DNA of 47,384 nt from Rhodothermales bacterium (GTDB lineage Bacteria > Bacteroidota > Rhodothermia > Rhodothermales > Bin80): contig JAJECV010000106.1 of NCBI GenBank assembly GCA_022821875.1, forward strand, positions 1-47,384, read 5' to 3'. A program made the translations under genes and the position numbers. Shown in pieces: positions 32,747 through 41,910 of the stretch (its first letter is position 1; each line of letters opens with the position of its first letter). The notes below the pieces were generated by a model. The model did not search any database and had not been told where the DNA came from. It saw only the letters and a list, made by a program, of their open reading frames with translations.

Positions 32747-34063
32747 ATGTCCGTAGCGACCCCCTATCATGATCGTGAGGCAATCTTCTCATTCTGGCCC
32801 AGACATAACGAGACCCTGCTCAAACGCCTGGAGAGCAAGGATGCATGGCTGAGCACCAGGCGGGGGATTGAGGTGTCGCGTGTTGAAGATGCACTGGAGC
32901 ATGAGATGACCCTCAATATCGGGCCGCAGCACCCGGCAACGCACGGCGTACTCCGGTGCGTTGTAAAACTGGACGGGGAGCGGATTGAGAAGTGTGTTCT
33001 GGATATTGGGTATCTGCACCGGGGGATTGAGAAGCTCGCCGAGAGCAAGACCTATCAGGAGTTCATGCCCTATACGGACCGCATGGATTACCTGTCCCCT
33101 TATGCAAATAATGTTGCCTGGTGTATGGCGGTGGAAAAGCTTGCCAACATTGAAGTCCCTGACCGTGCACAGTGGATCCGGATGATCATGTGCGAACTGG
33201 CACGGATTTCCTCGCATCTGTTATGGCTGGGGGTCGGGCTCATGGATGCAGGGGCGGTCAGCGTTTTTCTGTGGACATTCCAGGGGCGGGAAGATCTCTA
33301 CAGTATTTTTGATGAGGTGTCCGGTGCACGTTTTACGGTCTCGCACAGCCGTATCGGCGGACTGGCAACGGACCTGAGTCCGACTGCGATTGCTATGATC
33401 AGAGACTTCGCAACGCGCTATGAGGAGATCATTAAGGGCTGGCAGAAACTGCTCAACCGAAACCGTATCTGGATTGACCGGAACAGGGATATTGGCGTGA
33501 TCAGCAAAGAGGAGGCGATTGAACTCGGACTCACCGGCCCGAACCTTCGCGGCAGCGGAGTCCCCTACGATATTCGAATCTTTGAACCCTATCTGAAATA
33601 CAACGAGGTGGACTTCACCATCCCGATTCGGGAAGAGGGGGACTGCTTGGCACGCTACCATATTCGCGTGGAAGAAATGCTTGAGAGCATTCGGATCATC
33701 AACCAGTGTCTGGATCGGTTGCCGGAAGGCCCGATTCGTACGGATGATGCCAAGAAAGCATACCCGTCCAAGGATGAGGTCTACTATTCCATGGAAGGGA
33801 TGATTCATGATTTTATGTATACAGAAACCGGCGTTGCGCCTCCGAAGGGAGCGGCCTCCTATCATGCAATTGAATCCCCGAAAGGGGAGTTGGGCTTTTA
33901 CCTTGAAAGTGATGGAACCGGGTGTCCGTGGCGTGCACGTCTGAATGCACCGTCTTTTACCAATCTGCAGGGGCTGGAGTCCATGATGGAAGGGCATCCG
34001 GTCGCCGATATTGTTGTGCTGATTGGCTCCATTGATCCCGTCATGGGGGAGGCGGACAGGTAG
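32747..34063 (+). CDS. nuoD: NADH-quinone oxidoreductase subunit D
   Basis: NuoD forms the quinone site together with NuoB. The 438-residue protein has GPQHPATHG with the quinone-contacting His, the LGYLHRGIEK-like stretch DIGYLHRGIEKL, and the C-terminal DPVMGEADR. The first ~50 residues are a non-conserved extension (with FWPRHNET) before the family core. The ATG at 32747 follows the nuoC stop without a gap. Confidence 0.96.
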   Translation: MSVATPYHDREAIFSFWPRHNETLLKRLESKDAWLSTRRGIEVSRVEDALEHEMTLNIGPQHPATHGVLRCVVKLDGERIEKCVLDIGYLHRGIEKLAESKTYQEFMPYTDRMDYLSPYANNVAWCMAVEKLANIEVPDRAQWIRMIMCELARISSHLLWLGVGLMDAGAVSVFLWTFQGREDLYSIFDEVSGARFTVSHSRIGGLATDLSPTAIAMIRDFATRYEEIIKGWQKLLNRNRIWIDRNRDIGVISKEEAIELGLTGPNLRGSGVPYDIRIFEPYLKYNEVDFTIPIREEGDCLARYHIRVEEMLESIRIINQCLDRLPEGPIRTDDAKKAYPSKDEVYYSMEGMIHDFMYTETGVAPPKGAASYHAIESPKGELGFYLESDGTGCPWRARLNAPSFTNLQGLESMMEGHPVADIVVLIGSIDPVMGEADR

Positions 34064-34064
34064 T

Positions 34065-34739
34065 ATGGCAGATTTTATTCGTAACCCGGTAGTCGCACTT
34101 CCAGATCCGAATCCAGAGTCGTATTTTTCCGAAGAAGAACTCATCTTCACGGAAGATGAAAAGGCCAGAATTGCCGGTTGGGTCAGCCAGTACCCCACTT
34201 CGGACGGTGCTGTAATGTGGACGCTCTGGCTTGCGCAGGAGAAGTTCGGATTTCTCCCGCCGGAAGTATTGCAACTGGTGGCAGCCGAACTTTCCCTGCC
34301 CTATGCGCAGGTCTACGGGGTTGCAACATTCTATACACAGTACTTCAAAGAGAAGAAGGGGACCTTTGTTCTGGATGTATGTACCTGTTTTTCGTGCCAG
34401 TTTTGTGGAGGGTATGACATTCTGGCGTATCTAGAGGAGAAACTGGAGGTGAAGCGCGGGCACACATCGGCATGTGGACGTTATACCTTACAGGAGGCGG
34501 AATGCCTTGGGGCATGCGGCTCTGCACCGATGATGCAGGTCAACAACGGCCCGTATGCCCATAATCTGACCCCTGAAAAGATTGACGAATTGCTGGAGGC
34601 GATGGAAGCAGGTAAACCGTTGCCATTTGTGTCGGTCACCTTGCCGCAGGATGAGGACGAGATGGGGGGGAATCGCCGGACGGATGCGGAAGCCGTGGAA
34701 GGATACATCACGCCCCCGCGATCCGAACGAACTCAATAA
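34065..34739 (+). CDS. nuoE: NADH-quinone oxidoreductase subunit E
   Basis: NuoE has a thioredoxin-like domain with the [2Fe-2S] cluster N1a next to the NADH site. Ligands are the C-x4-C pair in DVCTCFSCQF and the C-x3-C pair in ECLGACGSAP. The 224-residue product has ~50 extra residues at the C-terminus beyond the usual 160-170, ending in a charged, Arg-rich tail. I set the start at 34065 (MADFIRN), 1 base past the nuoD stop; an upstream frame start at 34023 lies inside nuoD. Confidence 0.95.
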   Translation: MADFIRNPVVALPDPNPESYFSEEELIFTEDEKARIAGWVSQYPTSDGAVMWTLWLAQEKFGFLPPEVLQLVAAELSLPYAQVYGVATFYTQYFKEKKGTFVLDVCTCFSCQFCGGYDILAYLEEKLEVKRGHTSACGRYTLQEAECLGACGSAPMMQVNNGPYAHNLTPEKIDELLEAMEAGKPLPFVSVTLPQDEDEMGGNRRTDAEAVEGYITPPRSERTQ

Positions 34740-34796
34740 ATATAATCCGGTCATGTATTCAAAGGGTTTATTTTGGGACAGAATGAGCAAGGCAGG

Positions 34797-36086
34797 ATGA
34801 CCAAGGCGGGGAACTGGCAATCGTACGAGCGGGTGCTCCTGCCCCCGGTCGAGAATCTGCACCATCTGGATGTGTACCGTGCCCATGGCGGCTATGAGAC
34901 ACTCAAGAGGGTACTCAAAGAATTGGAGCCTCAGGAAGTGACGGCGCAGATGAAACGCAGCGGGTTGCGGGGCAGGGGGGGCGCAGGGTTCCCGACCGGA
35001 CTCAAATGGAGTTTTATGCCCCCGGTCAAACCGGATGTACCCCGCTATCTGTGCTGCAATGCCGATGAGAGCGAGCCGGGAACCTTCAAGGATCGGCAAC
35101 TCATGGAATATAATCCGCATCTTTTATTTGAGGGAATTCTGATTGCCTGTTATGCGATGTCCTTGAATGCGTGTTACCTGTATGTCCGTGGTGAGTATGC
35201 AAGTTGGATTACGCATCTAGAGGAGGAACTCGCAAAAATGTATAATGCGAACTTGGCCGGGAAGAATATGCTGGGAACGGGTCATTGCATGGACATTGTT
35301 CTGCATAAGGGGGCGGGGGCGTATATCTGCGGGGAGGAGACCAGTCTGATGGAATCCCTTGAGGGGAAGCGGGCTTACCCCCGCATCAAGCCGCCATTCC
35401 CGGCCCAGTCGGGAATCTGGGGATACCCGACGACCATCAACAATGTGGAAACGCTGGCCTGTGCCCCGCTCATTTTAGGGAAGGGGGCCGACTGGTTTGC
35501 AGGGATCGGGGCCGAGAAGAATCCAGGTCCGCTGCTGTACGGAATTTCGGGGCATGTGAATCGGCCGGGTGTGTATGAGTACCCGACGGGCATGCTGATT
35601 ACCGACCTGCTTGAGATTGCAGGGGGGATGCGCGGCAGCAAAAAGCTTAAAGCACTTGTGCCGGGCGGAGCATCGGTTCCGGTTCTTCGGGCAGACATGA
35701 TTGAGGGGGTGACGATGGATGTGGAGAGTCTGCGGGAAGCGGGGTCGATGCTGGGGACGGCGGGAATGCTGTTTCTGGATGAAGACACGGATATGGTGGC
35801 GTTTTTGCGGCGGGTGGCCCATTTTTATCACCATGAAAGCTGCGGACAGTGTACCCCATGCAGAGAGGGGACCGGCTGGATGGAAAATCTGATTACCCGG
35901 ATTGATGACGGAGAGGGGAATTTGCGGGATCTTGACCTTTTACTGGACCTCTGTGATCAAATGGAGGGGCGTACGGTTTGCGCTCTGGCGGATGCGGCGG
36001 CCTGGCCGGTGCGCAACACGATCAAGCGTTTCCGGGAAGATTTCGAGCGTCGTTGCCGCCCGGCTGTATGGGCCGTGAATGCCTGA
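34797..36086 (+). CDS. nuoF: NADH-quinone oxidoreductase subunit F
   Basis: NuoF binds NADH, FMN and the N3 [4Fe-4S] cluster, so it is the entry point of electrons. The 429-residue product shows GRGGAGFPTGLKW and NADESEPGTFKDR (FMN/NADH site), EETSLMESLEGKR, and the cluster motif SCGQCTPCREG with a fourth Cys in TVCALAD. I chose the ATG at 34797, which has a purine-rich stretch (AAGGCAGG) just upstream, over the TTG at 34773. Confidence 0.96.
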   Translation: MTKAGNWQSYERVLLPPVENLHHLDVYRAHGGYETLKRVLKELEPQEVTAQMKRSGLRGRGGAGFPTGLKWSFMPPVKPDVPRYLCCNADESEPGTFKDRQLMEYNPHLLFEGILIACYAMSLNACYLYVRGEYASWITHLEEELAKMYNANLAGKNMLGTGHCMDIVLHKGAGAYICGEETSLMESLEGKRAYPRIKPPFPAQSGIWGYPTTINNVETLACAPLILGKGADWFAGIGAEKNPGPLLYGISGHVNRPGVYEYPTGMLITDLLEIAGGMRGSKKLKALVPGGASVPVLRADMIEGVTMDVESLREAGSMLGTAGMLFLDEDTDMVAFLRRVAHFYHHESCGQCTPCREGTGWMENLITRIDDGEGNLRDLDLLLDLCDQMEGRTVCALADAAAWPVRNTIKRFREDFERRCRPAVWAVNA

Positions 36087-36105
36087 ATGAATTTGAAGAT
36101 TGCAA

Positions 36106-36558
36106 ATGAAGAAACAATTTCTGATTCTTTTTTTGATGGGTGTGGCTGCCTGTAATCGTGCAGCGCCTCTCCATGACGATATCTATGGCTTCGCCGCCGA
36201 TCCCGCTGATGCGGTGCCGGTGGAAGCGGTCGTATCCGAGCCGGAACACTATGCGGGACGAAAGGTGGCGGTTGCCGGGACTGTACATGAAGTTTGTCAG
36301 ATGGATGGGTGCTGGCTGATGCTCCGAAGTATGGATACAGACCGTGGATTACGGGTCCATGCCGAGTTGGATGAGGGGGGTGCGTACAAGTTTACGGTGC
36401 CGGGGGATATCAGCGGCCGCTATGCAATTGTCTTTGGAACGATTTCGGTTCCCGATGAGGGGGCGGAAGCACATTATCAGGAGGATGCACCGGGGCAGAT
36501 CCCGATCCTTTCCATGAGCGCAGCCGGTGTACGTATTTCTCCGGAAGAAACGAGTTGA
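36106..36558 (+). CDS. DUF4920-like lipoprotein inside the nuo cluster
   Basis: The 150-residue protein starts with a lipoprotein signal peptide (MKKQFLILFLMGVAAC), whose lipobox GVAAC gives the modified Cys at 16. The remainder shows the pattern of the DUF4920 family: a YAGRKVAVAGTVHEVCQMDGCWLML segment (the VCxxxGCW motif, OB-like fold) and a beta-rich end. It may be periplasmic or outer-membrane anchored. The role is unknown; sitting between nuoF and nuoG may mean only a shared promoter. The ATG at 36106 was preferred over the TTG at 36100. Confidence 0.75.
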   Translation: MKKQFLILFLMGVAACNRAAPLHDDIYGFAADPADAVPVEAVVSEPEHYAGRKVAVAGTVHEVCQMDGCWLMLRSMDTDRGLRVHAELDEGGAYKFTVPGDISGRYAIVFGTISVPDEGAEAHYQEDAPGQIPILSMSAAGVRISPEETS

Positions 36559-36564
36559 TTATCC

Positions 36565-38316
36565 ATGCCTCAGGTCATCATAGACGGTAAATCCTACGAA
36601 TTTGAAGGCCGGCCGAGCCTGCTTCAGTTCTGTCTGGATCACGGGATAGAACTTCCCCATTTCTGTTATCATCCGTCCATGTCCGTGCCTGCGAATTGCA
36701 GGCAGTGTCTGGTTGATATCGGGGCACCGGTACGGGACCGGCAGACGGGAGAAATTCAGGTGAATGAGCAGGGGGAGCCGGTCATTCAGTATTTTCCGAA
36801 ACTTCAGACCAGCTGCAGTCACATTGTCTCTGACGGACAGGTCGTCCATACGGCACGCTCAAGCGGGAAGGTTAAGGATGCGCAGCGTGATACGCTGGAA
36901 TTCCTGCTCATTAATCATCCGCTGGACTGCCCGATCTGTGATCAGGCGGGGCACTGTCCGCTTCAGATTCAGGCATACAAGTATGGGCCGGAAGGATCCC
37001 GTTTTGAATTCCGCAAGGTTCATAAACCCAAGAAAGTGAAGCTTGGCCCGCGGGTTGTTCTGGATGCCGAACGGTGCATCAACTGTACCCGCTGTGTACG
37101 CTTTACCGATGAAATCTCAAAAAGCGGGCAGCTCACAATTATTGAACGGGGGGTGAAAAATTATCCGATCACGCCGCCGGGGGTTTCGTTTGATGAGCCC
37201 TATTCGATGAATGTGATTGATTTGTGTCCGGTTGGTGCGCTGACCTCGGTGGATTTTCGATTTCAGGCACGGATCTGGGAGATGGCCAGTACGCCGTCCA
37301 TCACTACGACGAATGCAAAGGGATCCAATTGCCATTTATGGGTTCGGGACAATCTGGTGCTGCGGATTACGCCGCGTGCCAATCCGGATGTGAATGAATT
37401 CTGGCTTCCCGATGAAGATCGTCTGGCTTACCGCCGCTTTAATGAGGATCGCCCTGCCGGCCCGTCAATTACAGCAGAGACAGGGGCAGCATCCTCTTCA
37501 TGGGATGCATCGCTTCAGAGAGCGGCCGAAATCCTGCAGCGTGCAGGTGAAAATGCGGTGTTTATTGCTTCGGCCTATGCGACGGTGGAGGACAACTGGA
37601 TGCTGATGCAGCTTGCGGATGCGGTGGGCGGGCAGGTTGCCGGTTATATTCCGCATATTGATCCTGGGCACGGGGACGGCTGGCTTTGTACCGATGATCG
37701 GACCCCGAACCGTCAGGGATGTGAACGTCTGGGCATCTATCCGATAGACGGAACTCTCTGGCGTGCGCGGATTGAATCGGGAGAGGTTACGGCCCTGTAT
37801 GTTCTGGAAGATGATCCCGTTGCCTCCGGGCTTTGCAGCGTGGAGTCCCTGGCGGATACAGAGGTCATTCTTCATTATCATCACACGACGAATCAAACGC
37901 TCCCTGCAGCATGCGTTGCGCTTCCGGCGGCGATGGTTGCCGAGACCATCGGGACATTTGTGAATGAATCCGGGCGTGCGCAGCGGGTGATCCCTGCCAA
38001 AGCCATTAAGGGGACAAATCGGACGCTCATGATGCAGATGGGGCTCAGTCGTGCAGACCGGCATGGGACCCCGTTTGATCGGTGGCACAATGAATCTCAC
38101 TACATTGACTGTAAGCCCAGCTGGGAGATGATTCCGATGATTACCCGCGCATTGGGCACCGAAATCAATCCGCAGGGTCCAAGAAAAATTATGCAGCACA
38201 TTAGCGAAACCAATCCGGCCTTTGCCGGAGCAACCCATGATGCCATGGGATTGACTGGCATAGATCTTTGTCTCAAAGAGAGTTTTCAGCCGGCCCATTT
38301 AGAGGGCACGCATTGA
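36565..38316 (+). CDS. nuoG: NADH-quinone oxidoreductase subunit G (short form)
   Basis: NuoG chains Fe-S clusters between NuoF/NuoE and NuoI. The 583-residue protein keeps the [2Fe-2S] motif (HFCYH...CRQCL and SCSH), the N5 segment DCPICDQAGHCPLQ, and the N4 cluster ligands CINCTRC plus CPVGAL. The molybdopterin-like C-terminal region is present but short (family members run 680-910 residues); it lacks a recognisable N7 Cys set. Start at 36565, 6 bases after the lipoprotein stop. Length suggests a genuine short form seen in some phyla rather than a frameshift, as the frame ends cleanly. Confidence 0.93.
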   Translation: MPQVIIDGKSYEFEGRPSLLQFCLDHGIELPHFCYHPSMSVPANCRQCLVDIGAPVRDRQTGEIQVNEQGEPVIQYFPKLQTSCSHIVSDGQVVHTARSSGKVKDAQRDTLEFLLINHPLDCPICDQAGHCPLQIQAYKYGPEGSRFEFRKVHKPKKVKLGPRVVLDAERCINCTRCVRFTDEISKSGQLTIIERGVKNYPITPPGVSFDEPYSMNVIDLCPVGALTSVDFRFQARIWEMASTPSITTTNAKGSNCHLWVRDNLVLRITPRANPDVNEFWLPDEDRLAYRRFNEDRPAGPSITAETGAASSSWDASLQRAAEILQRAGENAVFIASAYATVEDNWMLMQLADAVGGQVAGYIPHIDPGHGDGWLCTDDRTPNRQGCERLGIYPIDGTLWRARIESGEVTALYVLEDDPVASGLCSVESLADTEVILHYHHTTNQTLPAACVALPAAMVAETIGTFVNESGRAQRVIPAKAIKGTNRTLMMQMGLSRADRHGTPFDRWHNESHYIDCKPSWEMIPMITRALGTEINPQGPRKIMQHISETNPAFAGATHDAMGLTGIDLCLKESFQPAHLEGTH

Positions 38317-38437
38317 GATATTCAGGATGCGTATCGGGGGTTATTTTGGAAACCACATTTGTTTTGCAGGGAATATTTGGTCGCCCGAATTGAGTTGGTA
38401 TACAATCCACAGGGTTTTTAAAAAACAGAGAAAACCC

Positions 38438-38515
38438 ATGATGCAATTTTGCGGTTACTTGAAGAGCCTAGTAGCGGGATTCTTGGTATTGGTCTACGAT
38501 CAGGATATTCTCTAA
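38438..38515 (+). CDS. Short hydrophobic leader frame before the Sel1 gene
   Basis: A 25-codon frame (MMQFCGYLKSLVAGFLVLVY then five polar residues) has a basic start and a hydrophobic core, like a signal peptide or membrane anchor. Its TAA stop overlaps the ATG of the Sel1 gene by one base (TAATG). It could be a leader that couples translation, or the signal peptide of the Sel1 protein separated by a frameshift. No other evidence supports it. Confidence 0.3.
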   Translation: MMQFCGYLKSLVAGFLVLVYDQDIL

Positions 38516-40623
38516 TGGATCAGAATCTTCACGAAGTATATTATGCTGCCAGAGAGGGCGATGCCGTTGCACAATATCACATGGGCGTTGCGTATGCCTT
38601 TGGTCAAGGTGTATCACAGAATGATCGGGAGGCTGTGAAATGGTATCGCCGGTCTGCCGAACAGGGATTTGATGCAGCACAGTCTCTTCTGGGGGACATG
38701 TATCATCATGGCAGGGGGGTACCACAGGATGACCAAAAGGCGGTGAAGTGGTTGCGCCTAGCAGCGAAGCAAGGCTTTCCTCCGGCGCAATATAATCTGG
38801 GATTCATGTACGAGAATGGTATCGGGGTACAGGAGGATTATAGGATGGCGGTAAAGTGGTACCGCCGGTCTGCCGAACAGGGATTTGCTCAGGCGCAAAA
38901 TAATCTGGGGTTCATGTATGACAAGGGCAAGGGGATACCGCAGGATTGTAAGGAGGCTGTAAAGTGGTTCCGGCTGTCGGTTGAACAGGGGAATTCCGAT
39001 GCGCAGTTTCGAATGGGGTTTATGTACACCTTTGGTCGAGGTGTGCCTCGGGACTATAAGAAAGCGAAAAAGTGGTACCTTTTGTCCGCCGAACAGCAGA
39101 ACCCGAAGGCACAATATAATCTCGGACTTATGCATGAGCGTGGTGAGGGGATGCCGAAGGATGCCGGGAAAGCTGCGAACTGGTATCGTTTAGCTGCTGA
39201 ACAGGGCGATGCTGCTGCACAGTTCCGGTTGGGACAATTGTACGATTTTGGGGAAGGAGTGCCAGAGGATGTTGAGGAAGCCGTGAAATGGTACCGTCTG
39301 GCGGCCAAACAGGGAGATACGGATGCGCAGTGGAAACTGGGGAAGATGTACGACACGGGAATGGGCTTGAAGAAGGACCATGGGGAAGCTGCGAAGTGGT
39401 ACTATCTGTGTGCAGAACAGGGGCATATCGCAGGACAAGCTGCGATGGCAGATATGTATCAAGAGGGTAGAGGGGTGCATCAGGATGATGAGGAAGCCGT
39501 AAAGTGGTTATACCTGTCTGCCGAGCAGGGAAATGCTGATGCGCAGTATAATCTCGGAGGCATGTACGATCAGGGTCGGGGAGTGCCACAGGATGCTGAG
39601 GAAGCCGCGAAGTGGTACCACCTGGCTGCCAATCAGGGAGATGATGAGGCTCAATATGTTCTGGCAAAAAAGTACGCTGATGGTGATGGCGTACCGGGGG
39701 ATTTTAAAAGAGCCGCAAAGTGGTACCGTTTGTCCGCTGAACAGGGTAATGCCGAGGCGCAACATGATCTGGCGTTCCTTTATGCCTTTGGTAAAGGGGT
39801 TCGACAGGACGATGAGGAAGCCGTAAAATGGCTGAGTATGTCTGCCGAACAGGGGCTTGCCGTAGCACAAAGCAATCTAGGGAAAATGTACATGAATGGG
39901 AAGTGTGCACAACAGGATGACGGGGAGGCTGTGAAGTGGTTTCGTCTGGCTGCCAATCAGGGAGATGCCAGTGCACAACTTAATCTAGGTTTCATGTACG
40001 GTGCAGGCAGGGGAGTGGAAAAAGATGCTGTAGAAGCCGTGAAATGGTACCGTCTGGCTGCCAATCAGGGAAATGCGCATGCACAATATAACGTGGGATG
40101 TATATATGATAAAGGGGAATGGGTGGCAGAGGATGCTACAGAAGCCGTAAAGTGGTTTCGTTTAGCTGCCGAACAGGGAATGGTTCTTGCGCAGGATCAT
40201 TTAGGATTTCTGTATACCTCCGGCAGGGGAGTTTCGGAGGATCCCGAAGAGGGTGCGAAATGGTTTCGTCTGGCCGCTGAACAGGGAAATGCTGATGCAC
40301 AGGGCAGGCTAGGAGCTATGTATGCCACTGGAAATGGTGTGCCAAAGGATGGTGAGGAAGCTGTGAAATGGTTACGTTTGTCTGGCGAACAGGGAGACAT
40401 GAGATCCCAATTTTTACTAGGATTCATGTACCAGAACGGGAGTGGAATCCCAAAAGATGAAACAGAAGCCTATGCATGGTACAACCTTTCTGCTGCACAG
40501 GGGGATCGTGATGCGATTGAGAAACGAAACGTGTTGCGAGAGCAAATGTCTATGGAGGAAATTGCCGAGGCCCGGCGGCGTTCATCTGAAATCTGGAATT
40601 ATATAGAGTCAGGGCGCAAATAA
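38515..40623 (+). CDS. Sel1-repeat (SLR) protein, 18 repeats
   Basis: The 702-residue protein is almost entirely built of 18 tandem Sel1-like repeats of 36 residues (pattern AQ..LG.MY..G.GV..D..EAVKWYRLAAEQG), an alpha-solenoid that binds other proteins. It closes with the usual capping segment (EAYAWYNLSAAQGDRDAIEKR). SLR proteins serve in signalling, envelope or secretion tasks. I chose ATG 38515 because the repeat fold begins at once; the frame is open back to a TTG at 38449 without gaining a clear domain. There is no signal peptide from this start. It is placed between nuoG and nuoH, an unusual insertion. Runs of nearly identical repeats make the gene prone to length change. Confidence 0.93.
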   Translation: MDQNLHEVYYAAREGDAVAQYHMGVAYAFGQGVSQNDREAVKWYRRSAEQGFDAAQSLLGDMYHHGRGVPQDDQKAVKWLRLAAKQGFPPAQYNLGFMYENGIGVQEDYRMAVKWYRRSAEQGFAQAQNNLGFMYDKGKGIPQDCKEAVKWFRLSVEQGNSDAQFRMGFMYTFGRGVPRDYKKAKKWYLLSAEQQNPKAQYNLGLMHERGEGMPKDAGKAANWYRLAAEQGDAAAQFRLGQLYDFGEGVPEDVEEAVKWYRLAAKQGDTDAQWKLGKMYDTGMGLKKDHGEAAKWYYLCAEQGHIAGQAAMADMYQEGRGVHQDDEEAVKWLYLSAEQGNADAQYNLGGMYDQGRGVPQDAEEAAKWYHLAANQGDDEAQYVLAKKYADGDGVPGDFKRAAKWYRLSAEQGNAEAQHDLAFLYAFGKGVRQDDEEAVKWLSMSAEQGLAVAQSNLGKMYMNGKCAQQDDGEAVKWFRLAANQGDASAQLNLGFMYGAGRGVEKDAVEAVKWYRLAANQGNAHAQYNVGCIYDKGEWVAEDATEAVKWFRLAAEQGMVLAQDHLGFLYTSGRGVSEDPEEGAKWFRLAAEQGNADAQGRLGAMYATGNGVPKDGEEAVKWLRLSGEQGDMRSQFLLGFMYQNGSGIPKDETEAYAWYNLSAAQGDRDAIEKRNVLREQMSMEEIAEARRRSSEIWNYIESGRK

Positions 40624-40878
40624 GAATAAACTCTGAAATGATCATGTCTATGGATTTTTCGAGGGATTGAAGAGATGAGACTTAGATTGCAGTCATGCAA
40701 CCATATTCCCTCAATCAGACGATATTCCATAACATGCGGCGCAGTTATGGGTAAAACGTTACTTTTAACAAGCATCCATGCAGAACAGGGAGCCTCACCA
40801 GTTTGGGGCTTGGTGCACTATAGACCTGCGTCGGATATGAAAGGCCTTCGAGTCAACATCAAAGAGATCAGTTAGAAG

Positions 40879-41904
40879 ATGGATCTATCGCCAGGAATCT
40901 TAGCCTTGGTGGGCTTTGGAGTTATCAATTTTATGCTGATATCCGCATCCTGCCTGGTGTACGCTGAGCGGAAGGTATCGGCATTCATCCAGAATCGTCC
41001 AGGGCCGAACCGGGTTGGGCCGGGAGGTTTTTTTCAGCCGTTCGCAGATGTATTTAAGCTGGTCTTCAAGGAGGACACGGTTCCTGAAGGAGCCAGCAGG
41101 TTTGTTTATTCATTGGCTCCGGTGGTGATGGTTGTCATTGCGATGACGGTGCCGGCATTAATTCCGTATGCCCGTGGCTTTGTGATTGTGGACAGTGCGG
41201 TGGGGGTTCTGATTATTTTGGCATTGACGAGTATTTCGGTCTATGGGGTTACGCTTGCCGGCTGGAGCAGTAACAGCAAGTTTTCACTTCTTGGCGGGCT
41301 CCGCTCCAGTGCACAGATGATTTCCTATGAACTCTCTATGGGATTGGCAGTGGCCAGTGTTGTCATCACGGCCGGATCGCTCAGCGTTGTGGAGATTGTG
41401 GAGGATCAGGCAATGGGGGGTGCAATTCTGGGATGGAATTTTTTCCGTAACCCTATCGGAGCAATTCTGTTTATTATCACTGCGTTTGCAGAAACGAACC
41501 GTGCTCCGTTCGATTTACCGGAGGCAGAGCAGGAGCTAGTGGGGGGCTATCATACGGAGTACAGCGGAATGAAATTCGGCATGTTTTTTCTGGCGGAGTA
41601 TGTGAACTGGTTTGTTGCCTCGTTTGTGATTGCGACGCTTTTCTTCGGGGGCTATCTGATCCCATTTGAGCCGCAGTTACTTGCGGCATTCCCGGGGCTT
41701 GAGGGATCTGTCTGGCTTTCGCTGATGCAGGTCGGCAGTTTAATGGTGAAGGTTGCCTTCTTTGGGTTTTTGTTTTTATGGGTACGCTGGACTCTGCCCC
41801 GCTTCAAGTACAGCCAGTTGATGCAGATTGGCTGGAAGGTATTGTTGCCCGTTGCGCTTGTGAATGTGCTCTTGATGGCCATCGTGGTGGCCATCTTTGC
41901 GTAG
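40879..41904 (+). CDS. nuoH: NADH-quinone oxidoreductase subunit H
   Basis: NuoH is the membrane subunit that shapes the quinone chamber. The 341-residue protein has about eight membrane helices and the conserved motifs AERKVSAFIQNRPGPNRVGPGG, ETNRAPFDLPEAEQELVGGYHTEYSG and the WVRWTLPRFKYSQLM end. The start follows a 255-bp gap after the Sel1 gene that holds only an unconvincing 66-codon frame (40675-40875). Only rpe follows, not nuoI. Confidence 0.96.
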   Translation: MDLSPGILALVGFGVINFMLISASCLVYAERKVSAFIQNRPGPNRVGPGGFFQPFADVFKLVFKEDTVPEGASRFVYSLAPVVMVVIAMTVPALIPYARGFVIVDSAVGVLIILALTSISVYGVTLAGWSSNSKFSLLGGLRSSAQMISYELSMGLAVASVVITAGSLSVVEIVEDQAMGGAILGWNFFRNPIGAILFIITAFAETNRAPFDLPEAEQELVGGYHTEYSGMKFGMFFLAEYVNWFVASFVIATLFFGGYLIPFEPQLLAAFPGLEGSVWLSLMQVGSLMVKVAFFGFLFLWVRWTLPRFKYSQLMQIGWKVLLPVALVNVLLMAIVVAIFA

Positions 41905-41910
41905 GATAAA

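Noticed and set aside
32789..34198. Long minus-strand frames opposite nuoD (for example 33221-34198)
   Set aside because: They are antisense to a conserved nuo gene and have no family features; shadows of high third-position G+C.
40675..40875. 66-codon frame between the Sel1 gene and nuoH
   Set aside because: No family resemblance, no clear ribosome binding site, and it ends just 3 bases before nuoH, where a leader or promoter is expected.
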